Origin: UBA5536 sp964592595
GTDB taxonomy: Bacteria > Bacteroidota > Bacteroidia > Bacteroidales > F082
Direction of reading: 5' to 3'
DNA: 64,000 bases
NCBI GenBank assembly: GCA_964592595.1
Contig: CAZQFH010000004.1
Location: forward strand, 1-64,000
Shown piece after piece: positions 7,491 through 15,475 of this stretch (its first letter is position 1; every line of letters starts with the position of its first letter). The position numbers and the translations under genes were made by a program. The notes under the pieces were generated by a model. It was not told where the DNA came from and did not search any database. It saw only the letters and a program-made list of their open reading frames with translations.

Positions 7491-8375
7491 ATGAAGAAAA
7501 TTGACCGCCGGTTCTTCCTTAAAGCCATGGGCGTTACGGCCGCAACGCTGGCAGTAGGAACCTCCAAAACCACAGCAGGCGATCCGGCTCATGAAGCCGG
7601 AGATTTACCCGAACTCAAAGGCATACTGTTCGATGCCACCAAATGCAAAGGCTGTTATGGCTGCGAATATGATTGCGCCTGGGAACATGAACTCACAGAG
7701 CCTGACGTAATTGACGAAGACGAACGCCGCAAAACCGATCACACCCGACGTACCGTGGTAAACAAATACAACACCTCCAAAGGGGAAGTATTTGTTAAGA
7801 GCCAATGTATGAACTGCAACGATCCGGCGTGTGGAGCGGCTTGCCTCACTCAGGCCATGCATAAAACCAAAGATGGCTCTGTGATTTGGCGCGAAGATAA
7901 GTGTATGGGTTGCCGCTACTGCATGGTTTCGTGCCCTTTTGATATGCCTAAATTTGAATACCACAGTACCAATCCCAAGATTGAAAAATGTGATATGTGC
8001 TACCACCTGCAACAGCAGGGTGAGATGCCAGCTTGTGCCTATAACTGCCCAAACGGAGGGCTTTATTTTGGCACACGCCGTGAGTTGATTATTGAAGCAA
8101 ACAAACGTATTGCAGAAAATCCTGAGCAGTACTATCCTCATATCTATGGCGAACATGAAGCGGGAGGATCAAGCTGGATGTATCTCTCTCCAGTTCCGTT
8201 TGAAGAAATAGGATTTAACACCAAAATCCAAAATAAATCCTATCCTTCACTCACTAAAGGATTTATTTCTTCTATCGCACCTGTCGACATCCTTTTGCCC
8301 GCTGCTTTGCTGGGTATTTATGAAGCCACTAAAAAACCCAAATCAGGAACCCATGAAAAGGAGGAATTGTCATGA
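7491..8375 (+). CDS. Tat-exported ferredoxin with four [4Fe-4S] motifs (HybA/NrfC/DmsB type)
   Basis: 294 residues. A twin-arginine signal (DRRFFLKAMG) indicates folded export to the periplasm. Four cysteine motifs are visible: CKGCYGCEYDC (C52-C62), CMNCNDPACGAAC, CMGCRYCMVSCP and CDMC followed after eleven residues by CAYNC, as expected for four [4Fe-4S] clusters in the electron-transfer subunits of NrfC/DmsB/HybA type. Near the C-terminus a hydrophobic segment (APVDILLPAALLGIY) may anchor it, as in HybA. It overlaps the NrfD-like gene by four bases. No molybdopterin enzyme or hydrogenase subunit lies beside it, so its redox partner is unknown. Confidence 0.85.
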   Translation: MKKIDRRFFLKAMGVTAATLAVGTSKTTAGDPAHEAGDLPELKGILFDATKCKGCYGCEYDCAWEHELTEPDVIDEDERRKTDHTRRTVVNKYNTSKGEVFVKSQCMNCNDPACGAACLTQAMHKTKDGSVIWREDKCMGCRYCMVSCPFDMPKFEYHSTNPKIEKCDMCYHLQQQGEMPACAYNCPNGGLYFGTRRELIIEANKRIAENPEQYYPHIYGEHEAGGSSWMYLSPVPFEEIGFNTKIQNKSYPSLTKGFISSIAPVDILLPAALLGIYEATKKPKSGTHEKEELS

Positions 8376-9604
8376 ACAAAGCAGCACCACAACCCCTGTA
8401 TTTGGATAATCGCGATAACAACACTTTCAGGTTTATCCTTAATGAATTAAAACCCAAAAGCAAAATCTTTACGCCTTTCAACATATTCAGTATTCCGATA
8501 ATTATCACCGGTCTGATTATCATGTACATCCGCTTTACACAAGGCATTGGATCTGTTACAAACCTCAGCCAGGAAGTTCCGTGGGGACTTTGGATTGGTT
8601 TTGATGTAGTTACAGGTGTAGCCTTTGCCGGAGGCGCTTATGTGTTGGTTTTTATGGTGTATATCCTCAACCTGGAAAAATACCGGCCAATTGTGCGCGT
8701 CACTGTTTTAAATGGCTTTTTGGCTTATTTGTTTTATTCAGCAGCACTTTTGCTCGATCTGGGTCGCCCGCTTAGTATTATTAATGTTATTATCGGCAAT
8801 AATTTTGGTGTGAGCTCTGTATTATTTCTGGTTGGCTGGCATTTTTTGCTCTATATGTTGGCCCTTTTGCTTGAGTTTTCACCTGCCATTGCCGAATGGC
8901 TCAATGCCCGTAAAGCACGCAGATTCCTGTCGGGGCTTACATTGGCAGCCGTTATTTTTGGCATAACACTTTCTGTTTTGCATCAATCCGGTATCGGTGC
9001 GCTTTTCCTGATGGCCAAAGACAAAATCCATCCGCTCTGGTACAACGCCTACATGCCACTCATGTTTGTTGTGTCGAGTGTTTTTGGAGGGATTTCAATG
9101 GTGATTCTTGAAGGAAGCATCAGCAGCAAGGTTTTTGATTATCAGTTGGACAAAAACCATCACAAGCAGCACAACAGCATTTTGCATGGTCTGTCGAAAA
9201 TATGCGCCGTAGGGATGTTTGTATATTTATTTATGCAAGTTCTCATCTTCGTGCATCAGCAAAATATGCCTTATCTGTATAGTCCTATGGGCTATTGGTT
9301 TATGCTGGAAATATTTGGCTTTGTATTGCTTCCTATGTTGCTATTCTTCCAAAGCTACAGAACCCAAAATATCGGCATGATCAAAGTGGCCAGTGTACTC
9401 ACCCTGCTTGGTATTGTGCTGAACCGGATGAATATTTCAATAATTGCATTCCAATACGATGCTGCAGTGCGCTATGTACCTACATGGCAAGAATTTGTTG
9501 TAACACTCACTATTATTTTTATTGAAATATGGGTGCTGCGCTGGATCATCACACGCATGCCGGTTCTACGAAAATCTCCTGACTGGGCAAAAAGTAATCA
9601 TTAA
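8372..9604 (+). CDS. HybB/NrfD-family membrane quinone oxidoreductase subunit
   Basis: 410 residues with about ten hydrophobic helices. Motifs EVPWGLWIGFDVVTG, LGRPLS, SVLHQSGIGALFLM and HPLWYNAYMP are those of HybB-like NrfD/PsrC proteins, which exchange electrons between a periplasmic iron-sulfur subunit and the quinone pool. The start codon overlaps the ferredoxin stop (ATGA), so the two are surely made together. The protein should pair with the ferredoxin at 7491 to form a HybA-HybB-like module. Direction of electron flow cannot be read from sequence. Confidence 0.85.
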   Translation: MNKAAPQPLYLDNRDNNTFRFILNELKPKSKIFTPFNIFSIPIIITGLIIMYIRFTQGIGSVTNLSQEVPWGLWIGFDVVTGVAFAGGAYVLVFMVYILNLEKYRPIVRVTVLNGFLAYLFYSAALLLDLGRPLSIINVIIGNNFGVSSVLFLVGWHFLLYMLALLLEFSPAIAEWLNARKARRFLSGLTLAAVIFGITLSVLHQSGIGALFLMAKDKIHPLWYNAYMPLMFVVSSVFGGISMVILEGSISSKVFDYQLDKNHHKQHNSILHGLSKICAVGMFVYLFMQVLIFVHQQNMPYLYSPMGYWFMLEIFGFVLLPMLLFFQSYRTQNIGMIKVASVLTLLGIVLNRMNISIIAFQYDAAVRYVPTWQEFVVTLTIIFIEIWVLRWIITRMPVLRKSPDWAKSNH

Positions 9605-9622
9605 CCTCAAAAATAAAAGATT

Positions 9623-10345
9623 ATGGACGGATATCATTATTATAACCTATTCGAAACCAAAGGTTTGGAGTATCTGCTTACGATTGTTTTCTTCCTTATG
9701 CTGATACCTTTCTGGATAATCCTCAACAAAAAGGCAAAACCAGCGATGGCAACCCAAGCAGTACCCAATATTTTTGGGAATATCTCAACTATTCCGCAGC
9801 AGTTTTACATGGCCCTCAATCAGATTTGGGTGCAGCCCTTTGAGGGAAATCAAATACGGTTGGGGTTCAACGATTTGATCAGCAATCTGGTTCATGCCGA
9901 AAAATTGATTTTCAAAAAGAACATCGGAGAACCCATTGTTCGGGGCGAACTTTTAGCAGAGTTGTACAGCAATGGCAAACAGCTAAAAATTGTTTCCCCG
10001 GTAAGTGGGATTGTGCGCAAAACAAATAAATCTCTCGAGGATAGTGTGTCACTTTCAAATGCTTCTCCCTATCAACATGGCTGGATGATGGAAGTGGAAG
10101 CTGCAAACTGGTCGCAGGATGCTAAATCGCTTATCACACCCGACTCTGTAAAAAGCTGGATGATAAATGAACTTACGCGTGCCCGTGATTTCCTTGCACA
10201 GCTTCAAAATTCCTATGACCCTGTTGCACAACCTATAGTGTTACAGGACGGGGGAGAAATAAGCCCTGATGCACTCTCAAAAATGCCTCCCGCTATTTGG
10301 AATGATTTTGAAGAAGCCTTTTTAAGTCTGCCTGAGCTTAATTAA
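9623..10345 (+). CDS. Membrane-anchored GcvH-like lipoyl domain protein
   Basis: 240 residues. One hydrophobic helix (about 16-35) is followed by NKKAKP, which places the remainder in the cytoplasm. Residues about 65-175 form a GcvH-like lipoyl domain: IVSPVSGIVRKTNKSL and SPYQHGWMMEVE match the H-protein, and Lys119 in NGKQL stands at the lipoylation site. The tail (INELTRARDFLA, then VLQDGGE and IWNDFEEAF) matches the tail of the protein at 5846, so the two are paralogues in this half. It is the last gene before the terminator at 10364. A soluble GcvH of the glycine cleavage system is unlikely because of the anchor, the tail and the operon. Confidence 0.75.
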   Translation: MDGYHYYNLFETKGLEYLLTIVFFLMLIPFWIILNKKAKPAMATQAVPNIFGNISTIPQQFYMALNQIWVQPFEGNQIRLGFNDLISNLVHAEKLIFKKNIGEPIVRGELLAELYSNGKQLKIVSPVSGIVRKTNKSLEDSVSLSNASPYQHGWMMEVEAANWSQDAKSLITPDSVKSWMINELTRARDFLAQLQNSYDPVAQPIVLQDGGEISPDALSKMPPAIWNDFEEAFLSLPELN

Positions 10346-10363
10346 AAAGATTCTAAGGCCTTT

Positions 10364-10422
10364 ACCTGCTTCTTTTGTTGTATTTTCGATGCGAAATTCC
10401 GGCAAAAGAAGCAGGTTTTTTT
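10364..10422 (+). terminator. Strong rho-independent terminator
   Basis: Perfect 14-bp arms ACCTGCTTCTTTTG (10364-10377) and CAAAAGAAGCAGGT (10403-10416) followed by a T run. The 25-base loop holds a small inner hairpin TTTCG-ATG-CGAAA. It separates the four-gene redox operon from the kinase gene, so the regulators need read-through or their own promoter. Confidence 0.85.
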
Positions 10423-10471
10423 ACACTTTACAAAAAAAACGATGCTTTGGAATTGACCCAGAAAAGTTGAA

Positions 10472-12145
10472 ATGAAAAAGAAAACCAATAATAGCAAAAT
10501 CAAGCTGCATAGCAGCATCCCATTTCATTGGTTTCGGTCGACGATATACAGCCGCGTAATCCTCAGTATCGGTTTGATGACGCTATTTTTGTTTGTTTCA
10601 TTTGGCTTGATTTATCAATCCGTGCACGAAAAGCAACTCAACGAAATCATCCTGCAAAGCGGCGACAATGTTGGCTCCATTGTTGAAGGTGCTATGTATC
10701 ATTCTATGCTCGAGAACAACAAAAGCGAATTGTACAACATCATCGATGTTATCAATACCCTGCATAATATTGATGAAGTAAATCTGTACGACCACAACCA
10801 CGATTTGGTGTATGGAACATTTTTGCTTTATGACGATAATAGCAATCCTGACTGCAAATCCTGTCATGTGCAAATGGACACACTTTTTCCGAGAACAGAG
10901 AAAGCCTATTATATTTTTGATGAGCACAGCCAATGCGAAAGCAATACAACAGACCAACACAGGCAATTGCTCATTCGCACACCCATCATGAATGAACCCT
11001 CCTGCTCCACTACCGAGTGCCATGCCCATAATCCGGAAGACGATATTCTGGGTTCATTTATCATCAAAATGCCGCTGGCACAGCTAGATACCTCCGTTCA
11101 CAAATCCTCTATCGACTTTTATGTGATGGCCATTATCAGTTCGGTGATTCTATTGAGCCTTCTGATTTTACTTACCACCCAAAAAATCAAAAAACCACTG
11201 AAAGCCCTGCTTAACGCAAGCAATTTGGTTGCCTCAGGCGAACTCAATACACGTATTGACATTGCAGGTGATCAACTGGATGATATGCGACTTGTTGCAG
11301 TAACCTTTAACAGCATGCTCGACAACCTGCAACAAGCAACCGTTGAACTGGAAAACTGGTCGCAGCAACTAGAATACAAAGTTCAGAAAAAAACAGAAGA
11401 ACTGCGATCAGCCCAAAGCGAACTCATTCAGCTCGAACGAATTGCCTCGTTGGGAAAGCTGTCTGCATCTGTGGCTCACGAACTCAACAATCCGCTTTCG
11501 GGCATTTTGATTTACACCAAATTGATTTATAAGCAGCTAAGCAATATTGAGTTATATGCTTCCAAAAAAGAATCCATTCTGAAGCACCTCAGCCTGATCG
11601 AGTCAGAAACCAAACGTTGCGGCGAAATCGTGCGTGGGATGCTCGACTTCTCGCGCAAGGATCAGGGCAATATGGCTGAAACGCATTTACATCGGGTGCT
11701 CACAGAAACGTATGAATTGATGGCTCATCCGGTAAGAATAAATGGGATTAGTTTTTTTACTGATTTCAAAGCCACTAACGATCTCGTAAAATGCGGTGCC
11801 AATCAGATAAAGCAGGCTTGCGTAGCACTTATTATGAATGCCAGTGAAGCCATCAACGAAAATGGAGAAATCATGCTCCGAACACTAAATCCCGACGATA
11901 AAACGCTGTGCATCGAGATAATCGACAACGGAAGTGGCATCAACGAAGAAGTGTTGCCACATATTTTTGAACCCTTTTATACCACAAAACAAGGCGTTAG
12001 CGGTATCGGACTTGGCCTGGCCATCGTGCATGGCATCGTGCAGCGCCACAATGGTAAAATTGAAGTGCTTTCGAAAATTGGTGAAGGCACAACCATGGCC
12101 ATGATCTTACCCTTAATTAATGAACAAAGCCATAAACAGTCATGA
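10472..12145 (+). CDS. Sensor histidine kinase with CxxCH motifs in its periplasmic domain
   Basis: 557 residues. Two membrane helices (about 26-48 and 215-236) bracket a periplasmic sensor of about 165 residues. That sensor contains a c-type heme motif CKSCH (C128, C131, H132) and a second Cys-rich motif CSTTECH (C178, C183, H184), a CX4CH form. A HAMP segment follows, then a coiled linker, the HisKA box with His336 in SVAHELNNPLSG, and an HATPase domain with DNGSGI and GLGLAIV. Heme-bearing periplasmic sensors are known from Geobacter and relatives, and are thought to sense redox state or gases. It overlaps the response regulator by four bases, so the two form one unit. Confidence 0.85.
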   Translation: MKKKTNNSKIKLHSSIPFHWFRSTIYSRVILSIGLMTLFLFVSFGLIYQSVHEKQLNEIILQSGDNVGSIVEGAMYHSMLENNKSELYNIIDVINTLHNIDEVNLYDHNHDLVYGTFLLYDDNSNPDCKSCHVQMDTLFPRTEKAYYIFDEHSQCESNTTDQHRQLLIRTPIMNEPSCSTTECHAHNPEDDILGSFIIKMPLAQLDTSVHKSSIDFYVMAIISSVILLSLLILLTTQKIKKPLKALLNASNLVASGELNTRIDIAGDQLDDMRLVAVTFNSMLDNLQQATVELENWSQQLEYKVQKKTEELRSAQSELIQLERIASLGKLSASVAHELNNPLSGILIYTKLIYKQLSNIELYASKKESILKHLSLIESETKRCGEIVRGMLDFSRKDQGNMAETHLHRVLTETYELMAHPVRINGISFFTDFKATNDLVKCGANQIKQACVALIMNASEAINENGEIMLRTLNPDDKTLCIEIIDNGSGINEEVLPHIFEPFYTTKQGVSGIGLGLAIVHGIVQRHNGKIEVLSKIGEGTTMAMILPLINEQSHKQS

Positions 12146-13479
12146 AAAAAAACTCAATCTTAATTGTTGACGATGAAGCATCTGTAAGAGATTCGTTATA
12201 CAACTGGTTTCTGGAAGACGGCTTTGAAGTTTCCTGTGTCGAGGATGCCTCCAAGGCCTTGAAAATACTTGATCACAAACATTTTGATATCATTTTGGCC
12301 GATATCAAAATGCCCGGCATGGATGGTCTGGAACTTTTGCGGCGTATCAAACAGATCAAACCCGATGCTGTGGTAATTGTCATTACTGCATTTGCAACTG
12401 TTGACACAGCAGTCCAGGCTCTCAAAGACGGCGCATTTGATTATGTGACCAAACCTTTTGATCCGGACGACTTATCTCATCTGATTCGCAATGCCTTGCG
12501 TCAGCTTTCGCTGCAAGAGGAAAATGAAAACCTGCGCGAACGGGTAACCGCCTTGGAACAGGTTGAAGATATTATAGGTGAAAGCGAGGCCGTAAAAAAA
12601 ATGCTCACCGAGGTGGAACAGGTAGCTCAATCAAACGCATCAGTTATCATCACAGGCGAAAGCGGAACAGGCAAAGAACTTATTGCCAAAGCTATACATG
12701 CCAATTCTTCACGTAAATTTTTTCCACTCGTCAGCGTGCATTGCGGCGCACTTACTGAAAGTTTGCTCGAGAGTGAGTTGTTTGGCCACGAAAAAGGCGC
12801 CTTTACGGGTGCTGTGTATAACCGTAAAGGACGTTTTGAAATGGCAGATAATGGCACTATCTTTCTCGATGAAATCGCTACAATTTCATCAAAAATGCAA
12901 GTGGAACTGTTGCGTGTGCTCGAATCGAAAAGCTTTGTGCGTGTTGGCGGCAATAAAACCATTACTTCCGATTTCAGGGTAATTTGTGCCACCAACCGCG
13001 ATTTAAAGAAGATGGTGAACGATGGCAGCTTCCGCGAAGACCTTTACTACCGGCTCAATGTGGTGAATATCAAAGTTCCGCCACTGAGAGAAAGAAAAGA
13101 TGATATCCCACTCCTGGTGGATTATTTCATCGCCAAATATTGCAAAAGCATGAGCCGTAATAAGGTTTCCATTGAGTCAGCAGCAATGAAAAGGCTGCAG
13201 GAATATGATTTTCCGGGCAATGTACGCGAACTCGAAAACCTGGTGGAAAGAGCCATTGTAGTGGGCAATGGAAAAGAAATCAGGCTGCGCGATCTGCCTT
13301 TGAGCAAATCTGCCCCGGCAGCTAAAACTGAAAGTTTGAACGAACTCGAAAAACAACATATCTACCAGGTACTTAAAAAATACAGCTGGAATATTTCACG
13401 CGCAGCACAAGCGCTTGGTATTGATCGTGTTACACTCTATAATAAAATCAAAAAATACGATCTGAAGCAGGAATCCTGA
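12142..13479 (+). CDS. Sigma-54-dependent response regulator (NtrC family)
   Basis: 445 residues in the standard order. Receiver domain about 1-120 with Asp10, Asp11, phospho-acceptor Asp54 and the TAFATVD switch. AAA+ domain about 140-370 with Walker A GESGTGKE, the sigma-54 contact loop GAFTGA and the DEI Walker B. A Fis-type helix-turn-helix at the C-terminus (ISRAAQALGIDRVTLYNKIKKY). It should be phosphorylated by the kinase at 10472 and activate sigma-54 promoters, most obviously the one at 5766. Confidence 0.92.
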   Translation: MKKNSILIVDDEASVRDSLYNWFLEDGFEVSCVEDASKALKILDHKHFDIILADIKMPGMDGLELLRRIKQIKPDAVVIVITAFATVDTAVQALKDGAFDYVTKPFDPDDLSHLIRNALRQLSLQEENENLRERVTALEQVEDIIGESEAVKKMLTEVEQVAQSNASVIITGESGTGKELIAKAIHANSSRKFFPLVSVHCGALTESLLESELFGHEKGAFTGAVYNRKGRFEMADNGTIFLDEIATISSKMQVELLRVLESKSFVRVGGNKTITSDFRVICATNRDLKKMVNDGSFREDLYYRLNVVNIKVPPLRERKDDIPLLVDYFIAKYCKSMSRNKVSIESAAMKRLQEYDFPGNVRELENLVERAIVVGNGKEIRLRDLPLSKSAPAAKTESLNELEKQHIYQVLKKYSWNISRAAQALGIDRVTLYNKIKKYDLKQES

Positions 13480-13500
13480 ATCCGGTGGTGATGCTCAACC

Positions 13501-14034
13501 ATGAAAAATGTCAATCAGATAACCCTGATCTCTTTTGGTATAGTCGATAAGGCTTTATTGGAAATGATACGAACCGAAACAGCACGCATTTTTGGCTGCA
13601 AAGTGCAGCTTAAAGAAGCACGTACTGAGCTAGGTCAGTATTTTGATGGTTCACGCCGACAATACAATGCTGATCAATTGCTTCAAATGGTCGATCTAAC
13701 TTATGGCAAAGACGAAGCTAAAACTGCAGGGCTTTTTCTAGTGGATTTGTTTATTCCCATTCTCACTTACATTTTTGGACAGGCCTATCTCAATGGACGC
13801 ACTTCCGTGGCATCGGGCTACCGGCTTACCGATGAACGCTATGGTATTAAATCATTCAAACAAAAATACCCTTCACGCTTCTTAAAAGAGGTGATTCACG
13901 AGCTGGGACACAATTTTGGCTTGATACATTGCCATACTATCGGATGCGTGATGCAGGCCTCCACCTATGTAGAAGATATCGACCTGAAAAATACTGATTT
14001 CTGTCCGGCCTGCAGGCGACAACTAGCGCAATAA
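13501..14034 (+). CDS. Archaemetzincin-type zinc protease
   Basis: 177 residues with the extended zinc-binding motif HELGHNFGLIHC, the following C-V-M turn (CVMQAS) and the structural-zinc CPAC near the C-terminus, the pattern of archaemetzincins. It has no signal peptide, so it is expected in the cytoplasm. It begins 21 bases after the response regulator and might be read from the same transcript, but no functional link is evident. Natural substrates of this family in bacteria are not established. Confidence 0.85.
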   Translation: MKNVNQITLISFGIVDKALLEMIRTETARIFGCKVQLKEARTELGQYFDGSRRQYNADQLLQMVDLTYGKDEAKTAGLFLVDLFIPILTYIFGQAYLNGRTSVASGYRLTDERYGIKSFKQKYPSRFLKEVIHELGHNFGLIHCHTIGCVMQASTYVEDIDLKNTDFCPACRRQLAQ

Positions 14035-14055
14035 AAAAGGGCGGAAAGCCCGCCC
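14033..14055 (-). terminator. Terminator of the Hsp20 gene
   Basis: Arms GGGCGG (14039-14044) and CCGCCC (14050-14055) around AAAGC, with an A run at 14033-14038 that gives a T run on the minus strand directly after the hairpin. It lies just past the Hsp20 stop and may also stop rightward transcripts poorly. Confidence 0.65.
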
Positions 14056-14066
14056 CCGAATGTTTG

Positions 14067-14519
14067 TTAAGAAATTTTTATCTGCTTTGCCGGTTTAGGC
14101 TTCACTTCGTCGCGTTTGGGCAAGGTAAGCTTCAAGATGCCATCGCTGTATTTGGCTGCGATTTTATCCACATTTACTATTGTTTCGGGCACGCTGAAGC
14201 TGCGTTGGAATGAGCTGTAACTGAATTCGCGACGTGTAACTCTTTCACCATCTTTTTCCTCATGCGTTTCTTCCCTTTCCGAAGAAATCGTCAGGCGACC
14301 ATTGTCGTAATCCAGCCTGAAGTCGTCCTTTTTCATTCCAGGAGCTGCAACTTCAATCATAATTTCATCATCATTTTCTTTGACGTTTACGGCCGGCAAA
14401 GTGGAATCTGTTCCGGCGAAATTCCTGGTGTTCCAGTCCATCAAATCTCCTTCAAAGAAACGATCGATCAATGAAGGAAAAGTTGGCATCAAATTGTTCG
14501 AAAAGCGTGTTAGTTTCAT
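14067..14519 (-). CDS. Small heat-shock protein Hsp20
   Basis: 150 residues. The alpha-crystallin domain spans about 42-140: VNVKENDDEIMIEVAAPGMKKDDF, the RLTISSER strand, and the SFSVPETIVNVDKIAAKYSDGILKLTLPK segment with the conserved A-x-x-x-n-G-v-L motif. The short C-terminal tail ends KQIKIS with the I-x-I motif used for oligomer contacts. The 200 bases upstream are A+T-rich and hold its promoter, which I could not place with certainty. A cytoplasmic ATP-independent chaperone. Confidence 0.93.
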   Translation of the reverse strand: MKLTRFSNNLMPTFPSLIDRFFEGDLMDWNTRNFAGTDSTLPAVNVKENDDEIMIEVAAPGMKKDDFRLDYDNGRLTISSEREETHEEKDGERVTRREFSYSSFQRSFSVPETIVNVDKIAAKYSDGILKLTLPKRDEVKPKPAKQIKIS

Positions 14520-14718
14520 AATTCAATCCTCCATTTTTTAATGTTAATATTTTATTTATAATGAATGAAATCAAATCGTATGCCAATAACTATTTTACAG
14601 ACTTAATAACCTTGATTAGTCCTTATAATCAATGCTTAAATCAGATTAATACACATTACAAATAAATTTTCTGAAAAATTGACATTTAATTCCAATACTA
14701 AACTGTCAATTTGACCTT

Positions 14719-15252
14719 TTAAAACTGTATTTTATCTTTTCGCTTGCAAAGGCTGTAGCGTTCGATATCAGCAAAAATGGCATCTGACAACAACTCACCA
14801 TCGCGTTCGATACCTTCAAACTGAAATCCAAGTTTCTGAGGTATTTTTTTGCTGGAAATATTACCTACAGCACAATTAATCTCTACGCGATTGAACTGCA
14901 GCTTTTCGAAGGCAAACTTCACCAGCTGCTTCACCGATTCAGTAACGATACCCTTGTGCTGAAAAGGTTCCGAAAGCCAATAGCCAATTTCTGTTTTCCG
15001 GTTTGCACGATCTGTTCCGCTATACCCAATCAAACCAGCAAATTCACCCTCAAACTGCATCACAAATACCAACTCCTGATTTTTATAAATTCCACGGATA
15101 AAATTGCGTGTATCATCCACCTGTTTGGTAAGATTGACAAAAGGTAACCATTTTCTAAGGTATTGCCGCTGATTGTTTATCGTTTCAAATATAACCTCAG
15201 CATCGGTCAGTTCAACCTGTCGGAGCAACAATTTTTCTGAAATATAGAGCAT
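14719..15252 (-). CDS. GNAT N-acetyltransferase (RimJ/RimL type)
   Basis: 177 residues from ATG 15252 (MLYISEKLLLRQ). The sequence follows the RimJ/RimL-like GNAT order: LLLRQVELTDAEVIF, the strand FAGLIGYSG, EIGYWLSEPFQHKGIVTES with a Q-x-K-G-I version of the acetyl-CoA loop, and RVEINCAVGNISSKKIPQKLGF. The longer reading frame from 15375 adds a Cys-rich stretch without similarity and is rejected; ATG 15258 is also possible. It may acetylate protein N-termini or an antibiotic; the family is too broad to choose. Confidence 0.85.
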   Translation of the reverse strand: MLYISEKLLLRQVELTDAEVIFETINNQRQYLRKWLPFVNLTKQVDDTRNFIRGIYKNQELVFVMQFEGEFAGLIGYSGTDRANRKTEIGYWLSEPFQHKGIVTESVKQLVKFAFEKLQFNRVEINCAVGNISSKKIPQKLGFQFEGIERDGELLSDAIFADIERYSLCKRKDKIQF

Positions 15253-15418
15253 AGTCATCACACAAAAGCTTTTGTGCGAAGTTACACAATTACTACAAGC
15301 CGCATCTTTGCTGCATCTTGCTTCATCATTGAATATCAAAATATTTTCTGCCACCTTACTATGTTCACTAAACAATAATAAATTAATCAGCCTAGTTGCT
15401 GCAAATGCTGCTTTTTGC

Positions 15419-15426
15419 TATTTTTG
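15419..15426 (+). promoter_or_regulatory. Bacteroidota -7 box for ptb
   Basis: TATTTTTG matches the Bacteroidota -7 consensus TAnnTTTG, about 50 bases before the ATG at 15476. No clear -33 TTTG element was found. Confidence 0.5.
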
Positions 15427-15475
15427 CAGCTGTAATGTGAAGAAATTAACAATTAGTTCAATCAACGCCTGTTTT

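Noticed and set aside
9623..10345. A normal GcvH of the glycine cleavage system
   Set aside because: It has a membrane anchor and a long tail, and no gcvT or gcvP is nearby.
13501..14034. Archaemetzincin as part of the sigma-54 redox system
   Set aside because: It follows the regulator gene closely, but nothing in the protein connects it to the redox operon; adjacency alone is too weak.
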